Assembly: GCA_037447655.1 (NCBI GenBank)
Contig: JBBHKE010002248.1
Location: 154,962-218,961, forward strand
From: Zygnema cylindricum
Taxonomy: Eukaryota > Streptophyta > Zygnematophyceae > Zygnematales > Zygnemataceae
DNA: 64,000 nt
Direction of reading: 5' to 3'
The position numbers and the translations under genes were made by a program. The notes under the pieces are model-generated. The model searched no databases, had not been told where the DNA came from, and was given only the letters and a program-made list of their open reading frames with translations. Shown in pieces: positions 58,675 through 64,000 of this stretch (positions are counted from its first letter, which is position 1; every line of letters begins with the position of its first letter).

Positions 58675-59677
58675 TGCAATTCTGTGTCCTCCATTGGACT
58701 ACAGAATACATGAAGCCTCTAGATACTATTTAACTAACCCACTTTAAGCCACGACCACTGCTGCCCAAGAAGACAAACTGACAATTTGACTGCACCCCTA
58801 TGCAGCCTGGACTCCCCTGAGTACGTAGCAAAAAGAATCACTGAAAAACGGCCAACTAACCGATAAGTTATGAGTCGGCAAAAATGCCAAGTTTATACAA
58901 ACTCTCAAAGAGAGAGAGGTTCCTATCTACCAAAATTCTCTAAGTCCTAAATCCCTCTCACAAACCCTATCTATTGAAGTACGAACAATCGGACACTGTA
59001 GAGTACAGTAAAAGTACTATGGCCGATGTACTTTCTGTACGGCCCATGTACGGCAATGCCATTAAGTGGACGCGTGTCCACTTTTCACTTGTCCTTATGT
59101 TCGCCGGAATTCTTGCGACCAAATATCATCCCTCCGCGTGGCGCCACGTCACGCCACGTCCATAAACGCCAAAAGTGACCATTCCGTGATGTCGGCATTG
59201 ATGTATGCCGTCGGATCAGATTCAATATTAAATGTCTGCCGTCGAAAACAAATGTCCGATTCATTTGTTTGCGTGCGAGATAATTTTCGCACTATATAAT
59301 ACTTGGTTCCATGTTCTTTCGTTCGTTATTCCGTTAATCGATTTCATAGACGTAACATTGTTTAAGTAAATATCAAACCTAATATATGCTAATGGACTTC
59401 TACGAGAGAGTGGTTAGAGCTAACGGCTAAGCCGCGCTCTACCGGTCGGAGGTTCGAGTCCTGCCGGACTCAACTTTTTGTTGAGAGTGACATAAGTCAC
59501 TCTTTAGCCTTGCTTGCTTAAGATAGGACAGCCATGGCTCAACCACCCTCTCTATCCCTCAATGACTACGACAAGTATGGTGGGAAGAGAGAGGAGGCGG
59601 AGGCAGGCTGTCCACCTTTTCTATTTTGTACTAAGTTCAGACCTAGAAAATACTATATAAAAATAACAATTTCAACA
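58675..59677 (-). mobile_element. Solo LTR of the 15-kb gag-only family
   Basis: Read on the minus strand it starts TGTTGAAATTG near CTAGGTCTGAAC and ends CAATGGAGG...GAATTGCA, matching the 15470 LTR start and its CAATGGAGCCC...GAATTTCA end. It shares the GGGAGTCCAGGCT and AACAAATG blocks. No internal region flanks it, so it is a solo LTR left by recombination. Flanks CATTT and TTTGG do not give a clean duplication. Confidence 0.8.
59400..59472 (+). other. tRNA-like segment in the solo LTR (antisense to the LTR)
   Basis: Plus strand has an A-box-like GAGAGTGGTTAGAGC and, 40 nt later, a canonical B box GGTTCGAGTCC, then CCGGACTCA resembling an acceptor end. Internal GGTTAGAGC/GCTCTACC also pair. 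No full cloverleaf forms. It is in antisense to the LTR. Confidence 0.5.
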
Positions 59678-61217
59678 TTTGGCACGGTGTGACTTGCCAT
59701 TTTCAAAGACAGCCGGATATTTTTGAAAACATTAACATTTTTGTACACATTCATTTTTTTTTACTTTATTTCACCTGATGGGTTGTTATTTTATTATACG
59801 CAACGTTTGATTGTTGGTCTTATTGGTTTTTTGGCCCACTTGTATTGTGGAAGACTTGAGACTCCTACCAAGGTCTCGATTTAGCATAAGGTGTGCACTC
59901 TCCACAATGGAATTCCCATATCTTGTTTTTTAAGCAATATTATTCTATTAACAAGTAGTTGTGATTGGGCAAGCAGTGGGATTTGGACCGGTATAAAGTG
60001 ATGGTAGGATAGATGTAAGGTGAAACTTACCCAAAATTGAGGATTAATTATTATGTCGAAAAACAAATAAAACACAGTATATTCAATGACAAAAAGATAA
60101 ATTAACTGTTGTTGTGAACTCCCGAAGATAAATAGGTACCTCTTATTGACCTACTGATATTCAATATGTAGGTAGCAAAATTATCGCTATATTTCAGTAA
60201 TACACTGCTCCTATATGCCTTAAACAAAATATTGTAACCGATTTGGTTTTAAGTGATTTTTGTAGGGTTTTATTGATAACGAATTAATTGTCGGATTTGA
60301 CACATAGTTGATTTTTTAATTAATTTATTTCATTCTACAAAGTGGATTGGATTGTGATACGTGACAGGATATACTATACAATAAATAACAATCGTGTATG
60401 ATAACCATTTTTCGATAAACGATATTTATGAATTTGTTTACCTACCGATAACTAATATATTTGTTCAATATATGGGTAAAGGAGTTATCGCGATATTATT
60501 TCATAAATGCATTGATAATGTCGGCGATAACTATGAATACACCCCATTACATAGTATAGAATGGATTGTAAATTGTTCAAAACCACTCCCACCCCCCACT
60601 CTTCCCCCCCCCGTCTTGATATCTTCGTGCTCATTTTGTTATTTATTTTGGTACAACAATTCGGTACCTTTCATACCTTCAACCGATAGTTATTAGTGAT
60701 AATTTTTGTCGGTTTCGGAGCAATATCGCGATAAAACCTTAACCGATACATAAGACTTTATGATACATTGTATTACATTAATATTTTATAATAAGACTAA
60801 ATATATATAATGTTTTTTCGATAAACAAATTTATTCCTCCCTTAGCGATAGGCCCCTTTGACGTTCGATAACCCATAAGATGCGTAATCCGCATTATCGC
60901 GATTGAAAATTTAACAATACACACTTTTTTTTTAAATGTTATCTTTTGAGCACCCTTATGTGGAATTACATGACAAGTAGATAAGGAAATGGCCTATAAA
61001 CCAAAAAGAATAAATATCGATAGAGGAAGTGGCAACAATTAGAACGAAAAGGGCGACTGAAGGACAACAAATGTAGTACGCGAAGGGAGGATTAAAAACG
61101 CTTTTGTTGATTGTGTATAGTTATAATTAGTGTTTATGTTTCGTTGGCTTTCGGTCATGAAACCCGAAATAACGTTAAGAACACTACATTACGCTATTGT
61201 TTACCTTACAATACAAT
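59678..61217. other. Gene-poor stretch with CGATAA-rich repeats
   Basis: Includes CGATAA/TTATCG-rich pieces (60380-60560, 60690-60900) related to the hAT-like elements, and a C-rich patch at 60588-60612. The 100-codon frame at 60394-60696 runs through these repeats and is not supported as a gene. Confidence 0.45.
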
Positions 61218-61225
61218 CGTTATTA

Positions 61226-62063
61226 GTACTGATGTGTATCGGTATGGATTCGCCGATAACCGATATGGGCCTTTTTTCATGTTGTCCATAATCGATATAT
61301 TGGGACGATATATCGTTATCGGTGTTATCGCCGATAATTAACCGATAATATCGGTTGTTTATCGACGATAACACCGATATCAATAACTATCGGCAATAAC
61401 TGTACTGTAAAGATAAATGTACGGCCAATACACAAAACAGTTCGTGTTACCCCTGGGACGCGCCGCGGACCCCCTTACCCCCAATTTCGCCGATTTCGGT
61501 AAAAATTCGCGATTTTTCCTTGATTATTTCTAATTTGAGGGGGTTTTACTTGGGTTCTACGCTCCCATACCCGTCCAGAATGTCCTTTGTATATTTCATT
61601 TTTTTTGCAATGTTAGTAACGCCCTCATATCACTTCCATGGTGACAGTAAATGGCAGCAGTCTGACAGATGTGTTTGTATGCTCTATTCGTTTGTTTTTC
61701 AAAAAAGTTTGATTTACAAATTTACAACGTAATTTAATATTTTCGTTTTAGTACTATAGTTTTAGAACTATAAAGTTTTGTTTTAAAATTTTCAACGTTT
61801 ATGTGTTGCGCTGTCCGTAATAAATTTCAATTAAACAGGTACGGAACAGATTCTTATACGTGGCATGCCGCGCTATGTAAAGTCAATAATATAGTACAGT
61901 ATGCTAAAAAGTATTATTGTATGCATACTAATTTTTGTAAATTTATCGCCGATATGGAATTTGTTGGTCCCGGACCGATATATCAGGACCTCTGACCGTA
62001 CGATTAGTGATAACTATCGGTATCGGTGTTATCGCGATAAATTGTTTACTGATACACAACACT
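61226..62063. mobile_element. Non-autonomous hAT-like element (8-bp duplication CGTTATTA)
   Basis: 838 bp flanked by CGTTATTA (61218-61225 and 62064-62071). Ends GTACTGATGTGTATCGG and GATACACAACACT are imperfectly inverted. The subterminal regions are dense in CGATAA/TTATCG palindromes, as in the 32-kb element. No transposase. Confidence 0.78.
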
Positions 62064-62071
62064 CGTTATTA

Positions 62072-62268
62072 ATGTTAATGTTTTTTTCGCCACTTAAAAA
62101 CATATTTTCTCCATACACACTTGTCCTGTTTTCAATGTGAGACTTTCAATCGGAAGATGAGAATCTTAGTTTTCCATTGGAACCTTCAGATATAAGAACC
62201 GACATTCGTGTACGGAGAAAAGATGTTTATAAAGATGAAAAAAACATTCACACTAATAGCGATTCACG
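62072..62268. mobile_element. Short MITE with about 55-bp inverted ends
   Basis: Left end TTAATGTTTTTTTCGCC, then ACTTAAAAACAT and TTTTCTCCATACAC, is repeated inverted at the right (GTGTACGGAGAAAAGATG, then CATTCACACTAATAGC and GATTCACGG). Pieces of the same family occur at 43325, 45400 and inside VPS26 intron 9 (8665, 9940). Confidence 0.6.
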
Positions 62269-62338
62269 GTGGTACTGTAATATCCATCCCCTTGCATTGA
62301 AAACAAGCGGGGGTCTTGTTGAGTTTAATGAGTGACAA

Positions 62339-62857
62339 CTACACCGCGAATCGTAATTAGAGTAAATTACGCTAATCTAGTCGCCCTAAATTTTGACTCT
62401 ATCATGTTAAATTGAGTAGATGATTCTAAATTTTTCATTATTTTATTTAAGGTACTTTTTGAATGAGCGTTAATAACTATAATACATTGTCGTTTTAAAT
62501 AGTGTGGCGTACGGTCGGTGTCTGATCGGACAAAATTGTATTTTATGAAGTAAAAAACACAAATAATGATATTATACTGGCCGTTATCATGTAACTTCGT
62601 TTCAACAAACCGTGTAGTGCAAATGTCATAGTGACGATAAACTGTAGGTTTTGTCATATTTTGTACGAATACCTAATTTACAGTAGAGATATTCAGCGTG
62701 TCAAATTAGAATACTTAAATAAATTAGAGTAAATGACTAAATTTCTTTTTGAAAAAGTTATATCGCTCAAATTATAGTCCATAACACTTATTATTTTTTT
62801 CTCTTTTTCTACTCCAACGTTTTTTTTACTCTAGTTAAGATTCGCGGTGCAGTGGTT
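62339..62857. mobile_element. Probable MITE with CACCGCGAATC ends
   Basis: Left CACCGCGAATCGTAATTAGAG and right end TTAAGATTCGCGGTG are inverted. Related in sequence to the ends of the preceding MITE. No clear target duplication. Confidence 0.5.
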
Positions 62858-63227
62858 AGAAAAGTGCATCACTTTCTGTTCAACTAGCCAAAAATATTTA
62901 TTAACAAGCGGTTTGAAGTAAAAGATTTTAAATCCTATTGGTTTCCCCACAGATCATATTTTTTGAAGCGCGAGGTTCAAATCCTATAAATGTCGGTGTC
63001 TAAAAGTTCAAATTTCGACGAGATCCAAATTAATGAAATTAACTATTTAACCGAATATGAGTCCGAGAGGGTGGATCGTACGGTTCGATGACCAATCAAT
63101 GATCATTCGAATGCATCGGACATCGTTAATACGAACTTACATTACTTTATTACATAAAGTGCGATAGATATTTTCGATAAACTTTATTGCCTCTTTGGCA
63201 TCGATGCGGATAGAGTAGAGTTCACAC
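62858..63227. other. Intergenic; no gene seen
   Basis: AT-rich sequence between MITEs. Nothing supported. Confidence 0.5.
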
Positions 63228-63542
63228 TATAGTTCAAAATTAGGTGAAAGTAGGCCCATACAATATGCCTAGTGTACGCAAAACATACAATATGACTTTA
63301 AGACCCATATTGTATTTGGACCTATTCGGACCAATTAAAACATCCGTACCAAAAATTGGACCAATGAAAAAATTCAAATAAAAAGACCAAATAATTTTTA
63401 TTTACACCGTCAGATTTTGACGATCGGACGGTCGTTGATCAAAGAAGTGATCTAAAAAGATCACATGAAAAGCCCATAACACAACTTACGATAAATGCGC
63501 CGACCAAAGGCCTACCATAAAAACGCATACTTTTGAACTATG
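63228..63542 (-). mobile_element. hAT-like MITE, CATAGTTC family, inverted short copy
   Basis: 315 bp in reverse orientation with ends TATAGTTCAAAATTAGG and CATACTTTTGAACTATG. Flanked by a perfect 8-bp duplication GTTCACAC (63220-63227 and 63543-63550). Confidence 0.87.
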
Positions 63543-63550
63543 GTTCACAC

Positions 63551-63612
63551 CATAGTTCAAAAGTAGGCGTTTCAATTATAGGCCTTTTGTCGGCGCCTTT
63601 ATCGTAAGTTGT
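63551..63612 (+). mobile_element. Truncated CATAGTTC-family MITE
   Basis: The first about 62 bp of the family in forward orientation (CATAGTTCAAAAGTAGGCG through ATCGTAAGTTG), starting directly after the duplication of the neighbouring inverted copy, then broken off. Confidence 0.8.
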
Positions 63613-64000
63613 TATTGAATGAGAGGCCATGTGAGGCCAAAATAAAAATGAAGACAAAAGATGATATGTAGAGACAAAATAAAATAGGACCAAAAGACAA
63701 GAAATAAATAGATGACAAACTAGAGAATGTAGGCGAGATGTTTGTCGTCAAAGTGTCCTTTTTGAATTGATAAATAATGCATGTGAGACAAGTGAATTTT
63801 ATAGAACCGTTAAATGAAAACGTCGGTTCAAGGTAGATCTAGGACAATACGTAACTAATGTGGGTATAACTAGTTACGTTGAAAGAATTCTATTGACTTG
63901 CGATTCCACTGAGAATCATGTCTACACTACAAAAGGTATTGTACATTCCACTAAGTATCATTCTATACTATAAAAGGTATTGTACATTCCACTAAGAGGA
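63613..64000. other. Window end; no gene seen
   Basis: AT-rich. A two-copy direct repeat of a roughly 46-bp unit (TATAAAAGGTATTGTACATT and CCACTAAG) lies at 63910-64000. Confidence 0.5.

Noticed and set aside
59400-59472. Functional tRNA gene
   Set aside because: Has A and B boxes, but acceptor and D-stems do not pair; called tRNA-like only.
1-64000. CRISPR array or bacterial operon features
   Set aside because: Tandem repeats lack the regular repeat-spacer pattern, and introns and plant-type transposons show nuclear eukaryotic DNA.

Overview
This is a repeat-rich, AT-rich nuclear DNA window from a eukaryote, most likely of the green plant (streptophyte) lineage. The main reason is a complete, intron-split VPS26 gene whose protein carries the plant-type central segment (YFDRGNFYDF, ELDVPGEI). 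Introns are long, up to about 1.5 kb, and of ordinary GT-AG type. A charophyte alga or early-diverging land plant would fit, but the species cannot be fixed from the sequence.

Layout. 0-3.4 kb: an ABI/ABIL-like gene (SCAR/WAVE actin complex) on the minus strand. 4.4-11.5 kb: the retromer gene VPS26 on the plus strand, head-to-head with the ABIL-like gene. 11.5-28 kb: a transposon-dominated block. It holds a gag-only Copia-type LTR element with a perfect target-site duplication (15.5-19.6 kb), a decayed Copia element on the minus strand (20.9-24.0 kb), two blocks bounded by long inverted repeats (24.0-25.0 and 25.9-26.75 kb), and a related LTR with primer-binding site and gag fragment (26.75-28.05 kb). 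28-46.5 kb has no recognised cellular gene. It is a mosaic of non-autonomous DNA transposons (hAT-like with 8-bp duplications, PIF/Harbinger-like with TTA/TAA duplications), a nearly identical 1.07-kb duplicated segment, and a 512-bp miniature LTR retrotransposon (TRIM) whose LTRs each contain a tRNA-like cloverleaf sequence.

46.5-51.5 kb: a five-exon GT31-family glycosyltransferase gene (beta-1,3-galactosyltransferase type) on the minus strand, with an in-frame Asn/Ser/Asp microsatellite inside its catalytic domain. 52.3-53.1 kb: three exons of an amidase-signature-family gene on the plus strand, incomplete at both ends. 53.6-64 kb: simple repeats, a solo LTR of the 15-kb family, another hAT-like element and more MITEs.

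The cellular genes (actin nucleation control, endosomal sorting, Golgi glycosylation, amide hydrolysis) form no operon or obvious pathway. The interesting biology is in the mobile elements: a tRNA-carrying TRIM, an LTR element whose gag start codon lies inside its LTR so that the tRNA primer site falls inside gag, and datable nested insertions at the ends of older MITEs.
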